From the NCBI GenBank assembly GCA_036435485.1, contig CM071599.1, forward strand, positions 207,179,178-207,243,177: a stretch of DNA of 64,000 nucleotides. Direction: 5' to 3'. Shown here piece after piece: positions 1 to 10,504 of this stretch (position 1 is its first letter; the number at the start of each line of letters is the position of its first letter). The stretch comes from Saposhnikovia divaricata (Eukaryota > Streptophyta > Magnoliopsida > Apiales > Apiaceae). The notes under the pieces were generated by a model, which was not told the origin of the DNA, did not search any database, and saw only the letters and a list, made by a program, of their open reading frames with translations. A program made the translations under genes and the position numbers.

Positions 1-518
1 ATTGTTTTATACTATATTGTGGTATTTGTTGGGATTGGTAAAGATTATTGAAATTGTAATTTTGAAATTATTGTTTTTTTTAAAAAAAAATTAGACCTAT
101 AGCGTCGGTCATTTGAAAGGGCGACGCTATAGACTTTTTAAAAAAAAAAAAAAAATAACCTATAGCGTCGGTCATTTAAAAGGGCGACGCTATAAGGTAT
201 ACCTATAGCGTCGGTCATTTGAAAGGGCGACGCTATAAGGTATACCTATAGCGTTGGTCATTTGAAAGGGCGATGCTATAGGCTTTTTTAAAAAAAAAAA
301 AAATTAACCTATAGCGTCGGTCATTTGAAAGGGTGACGCTATAAGCTATACCTATAGCGTCGGTCATTTAAATGACCGACGCCTAAAGTAGGATTCAGCG
401 TCGCCATTTTAACCGACGCTATAGGCCTATACCTATAGCGTCCCCTGCATATACTACGCCAAACAACCGACGCTATAGGTCTATATAGGCGACGCTATAG
501 GTTCAGTCTGTAGTAGTG
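1..518. mobile_element. CACTA transposon terminus with subterminal repeats
   Basis: About ten copies of a motif built on cctatagcgtcggtcattt and its complement gacgctatagg, in both orientations, fill this stretch. They are separated by poly-A/T tracts. The block ends in ctgtagtagtg, which is the complement of CACTACTACAG, the classic CACTA (En/Spm) terminal inverted repeat. Dense short subterminal repeats beside such a terminus are typical of the transposase-binding ends of this family. The other end lies outside the window. The terminus abuts the leader of a Copia element, so the CACTA probably inserted into it. Confidence 0.85.
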
Positions 519-1842
519 AAATTTCAAATCAATAATCGATAATAGGATAATTCCCAGATCGGGGGGATCATTGTCAAGAGGCGTCACTTAAGACCCCTTT
601 TTAGACATAATCATCCTTTCTCTCAATATCGAAAATCTATATTCAATCATTGGTACCCTTTGAATTAATTGAATTCTATGAAACTTGGTACGCCACGTTG
701 GGTGACATACCTTTCAATATTCGTAATTTAATTTAGGAATTTTGTTCTAGTAATTTCTACAACCTTTTAAAACACCGTAAATAGTACGCCACGTTAGGTG
801 ATCATATATACCATCTACATTATTTAAAAGGTCATATTACATACAAAATAATGGAGACCGTGGGATTTAATTCATAATTAATTCCCTCTCCCACTTAGTA
901 TTTTACCTTGAGGATTTTATTTATCTACATGCATCGCCCTATGTTAATTCTTCGAGGTCCACATGTTATCATAATAACAATACAAAGAACACATAACATA
1001 GCATAGCATGCTCGTCAATATAATTAAAGCATAGTATAAACAACCCTTTGTCCATGTCGTTCTAGAATACTAAAGTTAGTATTGCATGACATGAAAATCA
1101 CATAAGGCATATATAATAGCAATAATTAAAATAAATAGTAGAAAAATTAAAATAAAAAATAAATCCACAATTATGACCCAAAAAAAAAAAAAATTCGCCC
1201 GAAAATCCTGTGAAAATTTCAGCTCACTATTTGAGGGTCTAAACGAGCTCGAATGGCCAAAAAACGTCATGGGTGATAGTTTTCTATCAATTTTGAAAAG
1301 TAGCTCGTTCCCTTTCCGAAAAGGTATTATGCTTCCAAATCTGACACCGTTTGCAAATTCTGCACAGCAACATCAGCAGCCAACAGCCAACAACACAGCA
1401 GCAGAATTGCAGCAAAACATCGGCATAATCAGCAGAAACGCACCAAAAATGCAGCAGAAAATTGTCCCATTTTCGACTCCAAAACATGGCTCTTTTGCAA
1501 TCATAAGTAATACATGGATACACACATCCAATAACGATTACAAATAAAATAGGGCTAATACAATCTAATTGCAATACCTATTCTAACACGAATTTATTCG
1601 CGATTACAAGCCAATTAAAACAAAACCATACACAACCACGATAAACCACGTGGGATCCAATCGCATAAAAATAACCACGATAAACCACGTGGGATCCAAT
1701 CACATAATTAAAAAACATGGCCATAATAGTGGATAACAACCTGCAAAAGATTATTACACAAACATACCACTATACATACACAACCAATTTTAATTACGAC
1801 ATGGACGTCATCAAACACAAACATAAGTCCACTAAACCTCAG

Positions 1843-1855
1843 GCTTTTGATGCCA
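1843..1855 (-). promoter_or_regulatory. tRNA primer-binding site (degenerate initiator Met)
   Basis: Read on the minus strand this is TGGCATCAAAAGC, directly after the LTR. It differs at a few positions from the usual plant Copia site TGGTATCAGAGC, which pairs with initiator tRNA-Met. Position next to the LTR edge supports the call more than the sequence does. Confidence 0.55.
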
Positions 1856-1857
1856 AT

Positions 1858-2814
1858 TGTTGGTCCCTTTGGATCATAGTGATTTGTGTTTAACCCGTTT
1901 GATGATTACAAAGGGGGTTTAGAAGATTTACCTTAATCGCTACGGTGCAAGCGATTCAAATCCACAATCTTCTATTGTATTCCTTTACTCCATTGAACGA
2001 AGCATGGCCTTCGATCCTCCAAGGTTTAGCCTCCAAGCTCCAGAATTCAGAACCCTTATTCTTGGAGGCATAATGAGTATTAGGCTACAATAGGGATCGA
2101 GGAGTAAATTAGGTCGGGCCTTCTAATGAAAACTTGGACCAAGCCCTTTATCATTAATATTAATTAATTCCACTAAATAATTAATATTGGACCACCCACC
2201 TAATTCCGGTAATTTATTTAATTAATTAAATCCGCTCCTTTATTATTTGCTTATTAAATTCCCCATGTTTAAAATATCGCATGTCCATTAATTAAATAAA
2301 TTACTGATATTTAATTTAATTAATATCTTTTATCCTTGGTCATCCACTCAACCTTTATTTAATTATGCCGGAATAAATCCACCTGCAGGGTTTCACATAA
2401 TTAAATCTTTTTGAGCTTTCAAAGGGACATCATTAACCCGAATATTATCAGGACAAGGATTAATAATAACATAGAATCTTAGTTCACCTTCTTAATCAGT
2501 ATAAGGGAACAATTCTAAATTTGATCCTGTTCAATATACACAAAGTATACTAGTATTATTTAATAGTCAATATAAACTAATCTAAATAATACTACAGTCA
2601 TACCAGTGGATTGTCCAATACCACCTGTGCTGTGAACCTTAATAATATTATATAAACCGTGTTTAACAATCTAATATTCTGTATCCCATTTGATACTAGA
2701 TTGTCCACAATATATAACATTTAGACAACACGTAAACATTTAAATGATTTTCAATTAAACTGATCAGAAATAAATGTATATACTTTAAATAAATATTTTC
2801 AGTATACACCAACA
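1858..2814 (-). repeat. LTR (5' LTR of the Copia-like element)
   Basis: The segment begins TGTTGG and ends CCAACA, a perfect 6-bp inverted terminus of the TG..CA type. It has a primer-binding site immediately outside its left edge. The partner LTR is not in the window. It interrupts or abuts the LINE that begins at 2815. Confidence 0.75.
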
Positions 2815-3916
2815 CTACGGTCATTAACCAGGAACAAAATGAGCTTCTGACAGCAAAGGTTACTTTTGAAGAATTTACAGTTGCTATGAGCCAGATGCAT
2901 CATGGCAAAGCATCTGGTCCTGATGGATTGAACCCAGCTTTCCACCAAAATTATTGGAAAGTATTGGGAAAGGAAGTCTTCGAATGTTGTAAGAGTTGGC
3001 TGCATGGTAAATCATTTCCAGCTAATTTAAATAACACTAATGTTGTTTTAAAGATCTAAATACATGTTGCTTAAAAGATCTAAATAACAATGCATGTTGC
3101 TTAAAAGATCTAAGACCTATAGCCTTATGTAATGTTCTATATAAGATTGTTGCTAAGGTACTTGCAAACAGATTGAAGAGTGTTCTCCCATGCTTGATAT
3201 TCGAGAATCAATCTGCTTTTGTGTTGAGACATTGTATTACTGACAATGTTGTAGTGGCTTTTGAAATCATCAATCATATGAGAGGGGAAAAAAGAGGTCA
3301 AGTGGGGGATGTTGTATTAAAATTAGATATCAGTAAAGCATAGGATAGGGTAGACTAGAAATTTTTAAAGCAGAGGATGCAGTCGTTGGGCTTTAGTAAA
3401 AAATGTTTTAATTGGATCATGAGGTCTGTTACAACTGTTTCCTTTGAGATTTATTTCAATGGAATGAGAGTGGGTCTGATAAATCCGAAAAGTGATCTCC
3501 GTCAAGGAGACCGCCTGTCTCCTTATTTATTTCTATTCTGTGTCGAAGGATTATATAATTTGCTGGATAATTCAATTGAGGAAGGAAAGATTCATGACTG
3601 TCGTATAAGCCCGAATGCACCTGAGATCACTCACTTGCTTTTCGCTAATAATAGCTTCTTGTTTTTCAAAGCTACAACTAAAGAGGCTCTTCACTTTAAA
3701 GGTATTATGGAAAGTTATGCAACTGCTTCGGGTCAGGCAATTAATTTCTTAAAGTCTGGTGTGTTCTTTGGTTCGAACGTAAAAAGAGACAAGCCAGAGG
3801 AAATTTCTACAATTTTGGGGGTTTTTAATGATATCACGACAAGTAATTACTTGGGGTTACCCTCATTTATAGGGAGATCAAAAAAAAAGAGTGTTTGGTT
3901 TCTTGAAGGAACGTGA
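2815..3916 (+). pseudogene. LINE (non-LTR retrotransposon) reverse transcriptase, degraded
   Basis: Fragments of a plant L1-type reverse transcriptase can be followed on the plus strand. The order is a GKASGPDGLN block (about 2905), a RPIALCN-like block (3113), a KLDISKA block (3321) and the RQGDRLSPYLF block (3500). The longest open piece is 3377-3916 (179 aa). The element is dead. Several stops occur upstream, including two TAGs in the KLDISKA-DRV region. A short tandem duplication containing taaaagatctaa sits at about 3045-3105. The catalytic YADD/FADD box reads FANN at about 3643-3654, so both metal-binding aspartates are lost. The 5' part (ORF1, endonuclease) and the 3' tail are absent. 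The left edge coincides with the LTR and the right edge with a CACTA end. Confidence 0.85.
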
Positions 3917-4340
3917 TACTAAACGAATAGGCGAGCCATTTCCTATCGCCTAAACGTTGTAGGAAATGATACTCTTAAAAACGGCGTCGTTTCGCTGTTG
4001 TCAAATGCGTTGACAACTACCACATGGCACTTGGGACCCACCACATTCATTTCTTACCGATGTCGGTAGGAAATGAGTCACTCATTTCCTACCGTTTTTA
4101 TGCGATAGGAAATGGTGTGACTGAAACGATATCGTTTCATTGTGGTCAGATTTTGACGTAGCTTTGTGGGTCCCGCTCGGCTCATTTCCTACCAACTTCG
4201 GTAGGAAATATGTGGCCATTTCCTACCGGCTAAGGGTCTGGTAGGAAATGGCCGTTTGACTTGAAAATCGATAGAAATTGGTCGATAGAAAATGATTCGG
4301 TGGGAAATAGTCGGTAGAAAAAGTCCTTTTTTTTGTAGTG
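3917..4340. mobile_element. CACTA transposon terminus with 'atttcctacc' subterminal repeats
   Basis: Many direct and inverted copies of atttcctaccg and cggtaggaaat occur in about 420 bp. They end in tttttttgtagtg, the complement of a CACTACAAA terminus. The repeat family differs from those at 1-518, 21718 and 40441, so this is a separate CACTA lineage. No matching left terminus is visible. The left boundary is approximate and set by the end of recognisable LINE sequence. Confidence 0.7.
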
Positions 4341-4345
4341 GTTCT

Positions 4346-4686
4346 TGTTGGAAATAATCTTAAACTTATTATTTACATATTTGTTTTATTTGTATTTAGT
4401 TTTATTTGAATAAATCAGCGTGTTGAGCCGTGCATGTAGCAGTAAGAATAGATCGTAGAAGTAGTCATAGTTTGTTTGGGTTTAGTGAAATGAAGAGTAG
4501 AGAATTATCAGGGAGCTACTCCTGATTTTTTGCTCCCATCTTAGGTGATCAGGTTTACTTTAAATAATGCATGTACTCTCATTTTATAATTATTACTGAT
4601 GTACGTATCTTTCCATTCATTAATCAAACACCTGAGTATGTTAGTTCTTTTAGTATTTACATACAGTTCTTTATTTTAATACTTCA
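4346..4686 (+). repeat. 5' LTR of the gag-only element
   Basis: Begins TGTTGGAAATAATC and ends in acttca. It matches 5939-6300 closely along its whole length. The primer-binding site starts 2 bp after its end. Confidence 0.85.
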
Positions 4687-4688
4687 CT

Positions 4689-4700
4689 TGGTATCAGAGC
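4689..4700 (+). promoter_or_regulatory. Primer-binding site, initiator tRNA-Met
   Basis: TGGTATCAGAGC is a perfect match to the standard plant Copia primer-binding site. It lies directly downstream of the 5' LTR. Confidence 0.85.
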
Positions 4701-4832
4701 TCAGGCATTCGATTCTTTGCGATCCCCAATATTCTCAATATTTAATATGGACATGAAGGCAAGTTATGCTCCAAAGATGAGCGCCCGTGATCCACTCTTC
4801 GTCCCAAAAATGGGCTTTCGAGTAAGGGAGAG

Positions 4833-4921
4833 TGTTAGAATATAATATGAAGATCCGGTTGGGCCTCCCTCTAACAACTTAAGATTTTAGATGAGTTGGT
4901 TACTTAACATGGTATCAGAGC
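4833..4921 (+). repeat. Embedded short LTR-like unit with a second primer-binding site
   Basis: A 77-bp unit (4833-4909) starts TGTTAGAATA and ends TTAACA. It is followed at once by a second perfect TGGTATCAGAGC (4910-4921). This is the layout of a very short LTR plus primer site, lying between the outer primer-binding site and gag. It suggests that the leader and gag were taken from another, TRIM-like or short-LTR Copia. A chance arrangement is possible but unlikely. Confidence 0.55.
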
Positions 4922-4949
4922 TATAGATCTAAAGGGCTTGTGATTTCAA

Positions 4950-5797
4950 ATGCCAACAAATAATTTTTCTCTTTCGATACCTACATCCATAGGAGATAAT
5001 TATAATTCATGGGTTATCAAAATGAAATCATATTTGAAAGCTATGAGTTTGTGGGAAGCAATTGAGAGTGATGTTGAGCCAACCCCTCTTTCACAAAATC
5101 CAACAGCAGCCCAAATCAAAAAACGTGACGAAGAAGCGACAAGAGAAGCAAAGGCACTTTCATGTCTACATTCGACTGTGTCGGAAGAAATCTTTACAAC
5201 TATTATAGGTTGTGATACTCATAAAGAAGCATGGACAAAAATTAAGGAAGAATTTGAAGGCAACCAACAAACCAAACTTATGCAAATTCTGAACCTCAAG
5301 AGGGAGTTTGAGATGATGAGACTGAAAAGTAATGAAGGCGTCAAAGAATATGGGAGTAGGTTGATGTCCATTGTCAATCAAATCAAACTTTTAGTGACTC
5401 TTCCTGAGAGGTATGAAACTTTTAGTGACTCTTCCCGAGAGGTATGAAACTAAAATTTCCTCACTTGAAGATACTAAAGATCTCTCGAAATTAACTGTTT
5501 CAGAATTGATTAATTCACTTCACGCCGTGGACCACAAGAGATCAATGAGGGAGGAAGAAAATGGAGGGAAAAATGAGGGACTCTTATTAACTAAAGATTC
5601 ATCCTCAAAAGGCACAAGAAATAAACTTCAATGGAACCACTGTCATAAGATGGGTCATAAAGAAAAGGACTGCTGACACAAAGTATAGCCACAATACTTC
5701 AAATGCAAAAGATATAAGCATCTGGCAAAGAATTGTAGATTCCAAGTTGATGAAGAAATCATGGCACAATTGGCCGAGGGAGAACCTCTCCTTTAGA
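4950..5797 (+). pseudogene. Copia gag (UBN2-type) with zinc knuckles, frameshifted
   Basis: The frame from 4950 encodes a Copia-type gag: an N-terminal block with the YNSWVIKMKSYLKA motif, a helical region with LNLKREFEMMRLK, and then ESVKEY-like spacing. At about 5395-5450 a roughly 28-bp segment (gtgactcttcc.gagaggtatgaaact) is tandemly duplicated. This shifts the frame, so the first open piece ends at 5447 and the second runs 5413-5676. The second piece ends in a zinc knuckle (WNHCHKMGHKEKDC) followed by a stop. A second knuckle-like stretch with CKRYKHLAKNC follows at about 5702-5735. No protease or pol follows. Gag would form the virus-like particle in the cytoplasm; this copy cannot make a full-length product. 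Confidence 0.75.
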
Positions 5798-5938
5798 ATT
5801 ATAGGTGATTATGTGTACCATGGGGAGAAGTGCTCCAAAGTTTTGTTTTTGATGAGATGTGCATCAAAATTGATGATGGTGAGAACTGCATCACAGATGA
5901 AAAGAAGTGATTCGTAAGTTTAAAATTATGGGGGTGAT

Positions 5939-6300
5939 TGTTGGAAATAATCTTAAACTTATTATTTACATATTTGTTTTATTTGTGTTTACTCTTATTT
6001 GAATAAATCAGCGTGTTGAGCCGTGCATGTAGCAGTAAGAATAGATCGTAGACGTAGTCGTAGTTTGTTTGGGTTTAGTGGAATGAAGAGTGGAGAATTA
6101 GCAGGGAGATGCTCCTGATTTTTTGCTGGGGAGATGCTCCTGATTTTTTGCTCCCATCTTAGGTGATCGGGTTTACTTTAAATATTGCATGTACTCTCAT
6201 TTTATGATTATTAATGATGTACGTATCTTTCCATTCAGTAATCAAACACCTATGTTAGTTCTTTTAGTATTTACATACAGTTCTTTGTTTTAATGCTTCA
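5939..6300 (+). repeat. 3' LTR of the gag-only element
   Basis: Partner of 4346-4686. The difference in length comes mainly from a local duplication of gggagatgctcctgatttttt (about 6105-6150). It is preceded by the polypurine tract. Confidence 0.85.
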
Positions 6301-6305
6301 GTTCT

Positions 6306-7556
6306 TATGTAATGTTCACAAAATGACTTGTTCTGTTTTCTTGATTTTTGGATGTTCTAAACTTTGATGGCACATGTCATAAATACATGTATTGTAATGT
6401 GATTAGAAGTGTCATCATTTTTTTAATTTTCGTTAAGCTGGGAAGCCGAAACAATTCTAACCTGGTTAATCTATACTCTTTATTAAAAGCAGAAACCCCT
6501 TTAAATGGTATGCCACTAAATATTAATTAATTTAATTAATTAAAATTGTAATATTATATAATAATTTAATTTAATAATGAAATTATATACTATGAGTTTA
6601 TTAATTAAAAATTGAAATAAAAGTCATGAATATAGTATCAAATAGAACTTTGGACTCCTTTAATTAATAAAAAATCATGAATATAATATTAAATAGAACT
6701 TATGACTCCTTTAATTAATATTTAAAAATATCTATAATAGATTAATAATAAATACAATTAATAATATAGCTACTCTTATATTATATTACCAGAATGAAGT
6801 TATGTAAATTTAATTAACTAAAATAACAATATTAAATATTAATTTAATTTAATAGTGAAGTTATATACTAGGAGTCTATTAAGTATTAACTAAAAAAAGT
6901 TAAAAATTAAAATTTTAAGATAATTTATTACGATCCGTGCGAATTATCGGCTAGTATTTTCTAATAAGACATAAGCTACCACAAAAGCATGCAATATAGC
7001 ATCATGGAAACACAAAAACTTTTTTGACGACCATTTATATTCACACTTAAATAGTTTATACACATGAGACATAAGGCCTAACAAATGAAAGTTACAATCT
7101 CATTTGTTCCTATACCAACCCAAATGCTAACACAGCACGATGTTCGTGCCAAATTACTGAGATAAATCATATGATAATCCAGTGGTAGCAACAAGAAAGA
7201 GGAGGAATGATAGAGGTTTTCAAAAGGTAGAGGAAAAGAGACTGAATGATGAAAACACTACACTTCTGTAACTGTTCTGATTGAAAACCGTAATTTTGTT
7301 GAAGCAGGTTGAGGTTGCACAACCGTGGTTCGAAGAATATTTGTGGGGAGGATAAATGATTGGCATGTGTAATGATTGTACACTTGTCAAATATAATAGT
7401 AAAGACAAACTTCTATGATGTATTTTACAAGTACGTATGTGGGCTAAGAGCCTAGGACATATAATCGTGAAATCTGAATTGGCAGAAGATGCAAAAAGAC
7501 TTAGAAGAGGGGGTGAAAAAGATGAATGAGCAACTTTTATCGAATTACTAGGTTAT
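6306..7556. other. Gene-free interval including 3' flank of the pectate lyase
   Basis: 6306-6950 is very AT-rich, with repeated ttaattaa and aaatattaa runs and no coding signal. At 6935-6955 the sequence atccgtgcgaattatcggctagt resembles a decayed Helitron 3' end (see rejected items). 7000-7556 should contain the 3' untranslated region of the pectate lyase gene; no clear poly-A signal was fixed. Confidence 0.4.
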
Positions 7557-10030
7557 TCAGTAGCACTTGTGGCCTCTACGACAACCAAGAACGCCAGCTC
7601 CAGAAGTTATTGTACCAACCATGGAAGCAGATTGTGCCCCTAAGCTTGAAGCTCTGGCGTAGCCGGCTGTAGCTTTAGCTCCTGATGGAGTGAAGTAGGC
7701 TCCATTAAGTAACAAGTCACCCTCTGATATCCAATTCCAACCCTTCCAGTGCTCTGTAGGTGCTTGTATTCTTTTGGTCACCTGCCCAAGTAGATTCATG
7801 AAAAATTGTAATATCCATATAGGTAAACCATTTGTAATCATCTGTAAGAAGAAAATTGGACATGTAACCACTAAAAGGACAGAAGAAGTACGTACCTCCT
7901 TTGCTGAAGGATTATTCGGGGCAAAGTATCTATTTCCTTGGCTGTTGATGGTAGGACTTGCGCTTCCACCAATTGCATACATCTCCCAGTGAGTGTAGTC
8001 ATTGTTAACTACATGAAAATATCCGTGTCTACATCTGCGATTTTCATAAAGGTATTTCTATTACATCATAAGAATCGACTTTCCAGATCAGAGCTATTGT
8101 TATCATACAGTACTAGTTTAACAAAACAGAAACAGGAATAGTTAACAAGTCTTTACTTATAAACGTATGCTAAAATGTTGACAGAAATGTTAAGCAAGAC
8201 CTTGGCATTCTTTGAACAAGGCCTTCTCCGAAATGGTTGTAAGCAATAGTCACTTGCATGTGTTTGTCTTTCACATAGGAATCACTGTGCCCCAACAGCA
8301 TAACCTATTGACATAACATAATTTAATACTTCCATATATGTTAAGGATTAAACTTAAAGATATACATAATTAAAAAGTTAAAAAATGGTTAAAGAAATTA
8401 ACGTACATGGTTGTGATTACTGAAGTGATTATTGGAAACAGTTATAGCGGTTGAGCCCATGAGAGCATCAATAAGGCCATCAGTACAGTTCGATAATGAA
8501 TTATGATCAATCCAGATGTGGCTTGATCCAGAGATTGAAATTGCATCTCCATCACCATTTTCAGTCGGTTTACAGTCATGAAGATGTAGACCATGAATTA
8601 TAATATTGGTAGCGTAGTGGATGATGATGCACCCTCCATCAGCAATGTGGACATTAACCCCTCGAGCATCAATCGTTTTAAAACTTTTTACCACAAGTCC
8701 CTTCTTCAAATGTATTACCATGGGGTGCTTGAAAACAATCCAGAGAGGCCTATCCTGGATAGCAGCATAGCGTAGAGTACCAGGTCTCGGGTTATCATGC
8801 TCTTCATCACTAGAATCAGTTACCACATAGAATTGACCATCACGGCCTCCGATGGCATTTCGGCCAAAACCAATGCCACAGTCCGCAAGGCGCTTGAGGT
8901 TGCGATGCCAGTTGGAGTCACAACGCCAGCAGTCATCTATGGGATTTCCGGTTCCACAAGAAAAATCCCCAGCAAATTCCCCCAATTTTTTCCGCTCAGT
9001 GCTGTTCCGGGTGCTCCTGTAAAGTTAAAAATATATATATGTTTACATTGCTGCCATATTTGATATCGAAGATCAGTCTTTCTGTTTCTGTACAAGGCTC
9101 AAAATAACGTTTAATTAAATAGCTGTCATGCATTATTAAATTTAGTTTACTGCAATGGGAGTGGTTGGAAAACAAAGCAGAAAATAAAGAGGAAATGGAG
9201 GGAATCTAACACAAAAAATGTGATTATGAATAATAATTGGCCCCAATGTGACTTAACAACATATGGAAGTTCGAATGAAACAGATGATTTTTTCAAATAG
9301 TAGCCTTTCTTATATACTTGCATTGAAGAAATTTTCAACTAGATGTTAAATAACCAGTCTTAATTCTTTTAGAGAAAGGTCCTGATTGAATTTTTTATCA
9401 TATTAGATAATAGGGTTTGTCTAGTGTGTGTCCAAGGGCACATGCTAAGAATCTGTGTTTGATGAGTTGGAAAATTTTGATTGATGGAGATTTTTGTGCA
9501 TGCAGGGGGTCATCATTATTAATGAAATTTCTACCAATAAAAATTTGATAACTAAGCAAGCACGGATTCTTAGCATGTGCCCTTTGGCACACACTAGAAA
9601 AACCGTAGATAATATATGTGCTAAAACTATTGAGAGAATTTATACTAGTGGATTCGTTTGTTAAACAGCCAAAGAGAGAGGGTTCCCTTACATTTCAACC
9701 ATGGCAGCAACCTCATCCGGATTCGAAACTGCATTCTCGTTTAAACCAACATCTTCCGGCCTAAAAACAACATATATAACAGAATCTCAATTAATTAATC
9801 AGCTGCAAATAATCTGTGCGATTGAGAAATTTTATCGAGCTCCAAGACAGAGCATTCGTGTGGAATATAATGGCTTCAAAATTGAATGCAATTAAAACAG
9901 AGAAATTTGTAAAGCTCGAAACGAACAATTTGTTTGAGTCGTTGACAGTGGCCATAGCTCCGACGAAGAGTAGCAAAAGCACGAATGTAGAAACAAAAAT
10001 CGACTTCTTAGTGTAGATCGACGACGCCAT
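7557..10030 (-). CDS. Pectate lyase (polysaccharide lyase family 1), six exons
   Basis: A secreted enzyme expected to cleave de-esterified pectin in the cell wall by beta-elimination, Ca-dependent. Minus-strand exons by splice signals and family homology: 9849-10030 (donor uncertain), 9692-9760, 8407-9016, 8201-8304, 7896-8034 and 7557-7781. The joined frame closes at 442 aa, within the usual 400-450. ATG at 10030 is the first Met and is followed by a hydrophobic signal peptide (about residues 10-28). Visible family landmarks are NPDEVAAMVEM, RNSTER, CGTGNPIDDCWRC, GFGRNAIGGRDG, PGTLRYA, the IWIDHNSLSNC block, the catalytic-region RMPR split across exons 4/5, and GYFHVVNNDYTHW. A segment of about 16 residues that normally lies between CKPT and DGDAIS (RSSPSH.GWR in relatives) is missing inside exon 3. 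Intron 2 carries a MITE. Confidence 0.85.
9413..9605. mobile_element. Mutator-like MITE in pectate lyase intron 2
   Basis: A 193-bp element with terminal inverted repeats of about 45 bp (arms include gtgtgtgtccaagggcaca and the complement near 9575) is flanked by the perfect 9-bp duplication tagataata (9404-9412 and 9606-9614). A 9-bp duplication is the hallmark of Mutator-type transposition. It has no coding capacity. It lies between exons 2 and 3 of the pectate lyase gene. Confidence 0.85.
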
Positions 10031-10124
10031 TGCCACCGAAAAAAGAACCTTCTCTATATCTGTTTATAGAGAGAGTTGTTTGTGATGATGTGAAAGATGC
10101 AGTGCAGAGCCAGCATAGCGGCGT

Positions 10125-10133
10125 CTTTTATAG
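10125..10133 (-). promoter_or_regulatory. TATA box of the pectate lyase gene
   Basis: On the minus strand the sequence is CTATAAAAG, about 95 bp upstream of the ATG. It is followed by a plausible leader containing CT-rich ctctctctataaacag. Position and sequence fit a plant core promoter. Confidence 0.6.
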
Positions 10134-10200
10134 ACGACGACACGGGACGCTACGAAACATAAATGTTGTTATAAATTAAACAGCAGTCAAAACATGTGTT

Positions 10201-10411
10201 AATGGGTGCCTGTTTGGCACAACTTTTCTTATTAACTTATGGAATTATTTTCGGATAAAAATTTAATTTTTTGATAATTTTTTTTATATAAGTATTTAAT
10301 GTATGTTTGAGATTCAATAAGTTGCAAAAATAAGTTGAAAAGTTAGGAATCTCAAACTTTGTCTTAAAATAAGTTGACTTATTCTGAAAAAAAGTTCCCC
10401 CAAACACCCAC
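10201..10411. mobile_element. MITE-like repeat (copy 1), 'gtttgg...ccaaacaccc' ends
   Basis: About 210 bp with partly inverted ends (gggtgcctgtttggc and ccccaaacaccca). It contains ataagttg motifs in both orientations. A second copy lies at about 61675-61886, sharing agtatttaatgtatgttt and aaaataagttgacttattct. Repeat plus TIR-like ends suggest a small hAT- or Mutator-type non-autonomous element. No clear target duplication was found. Confidence 0.55.
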
Positions 10412-10504
10412 CGGTTTATTTTAACAACTGCAAAACTTGTATATTATGATTATAATAATTCTTATACTAACTACCACCATTCCACCAACTGAAAGCCTCA
10501 CGTG

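Larger units (their letters stand above)
519..2814 (-). mobile_element. Copia-like LTR retrotransposon, 5' LTR plus leader
   Basis: In minus-strand orientation this is a 957-bp 5' LTR (1858-2814), a primer-binding site and about 1.3 kb of untranslated leader, cut by the CACTA end at 518. Gag would lie to the left, outside the window. The leader holds two near-identical copies of a motif with cacgataaaccacgtgggat (1635-1705) and repeated tacgccacgtt motifs (690 and 785). No long coding frame is visible. A 124-codon open frame at 1173-1547 is glutamine-rich and matches nothing I recognise, so I do not call it a gene. Confidence 0.7.
4341..6305 (+). mobile_element. Non-autonomous gag-only Copia-type LTR element, with target duplication
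   Basis: A complete small element occupies 4346-6300 (1,955 bp) and is flanked by the perfect 5-bp duplication gttct (4341-4345 and 6301-6305). It has LTRs of 341 and 362 bp, a primer-binding site, a polypurine stretch (tatgggggtgat, about 5927-5938) and only a gag-like reading frame. Protease, integrase, reverse transcriptase and RNase H are absent, so it must be mobilised in trans. It landed directly beside the CACTA terminus that ends at 4340. Confidence 0.85.

Noticed and set aside
1..518. CRISPR-like array of short repeats
   Set aside because: Repeats occur in both orientations with irregular spacing and end in a CACTA terminus in a plant genome.
1173..1547. 124-codon open frame in the first Copia leader
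   Set aside because: Glutamine/asparagine-rich low-complexity translation with no family resemblance, inside an LTR-element leader.
6925..6955. Possible plus-strand Helitron end (ccgtgcgaattatcggctagt)
   Set aside because: The hairpin does not pair well and no second boundary was seen; too weak to call.
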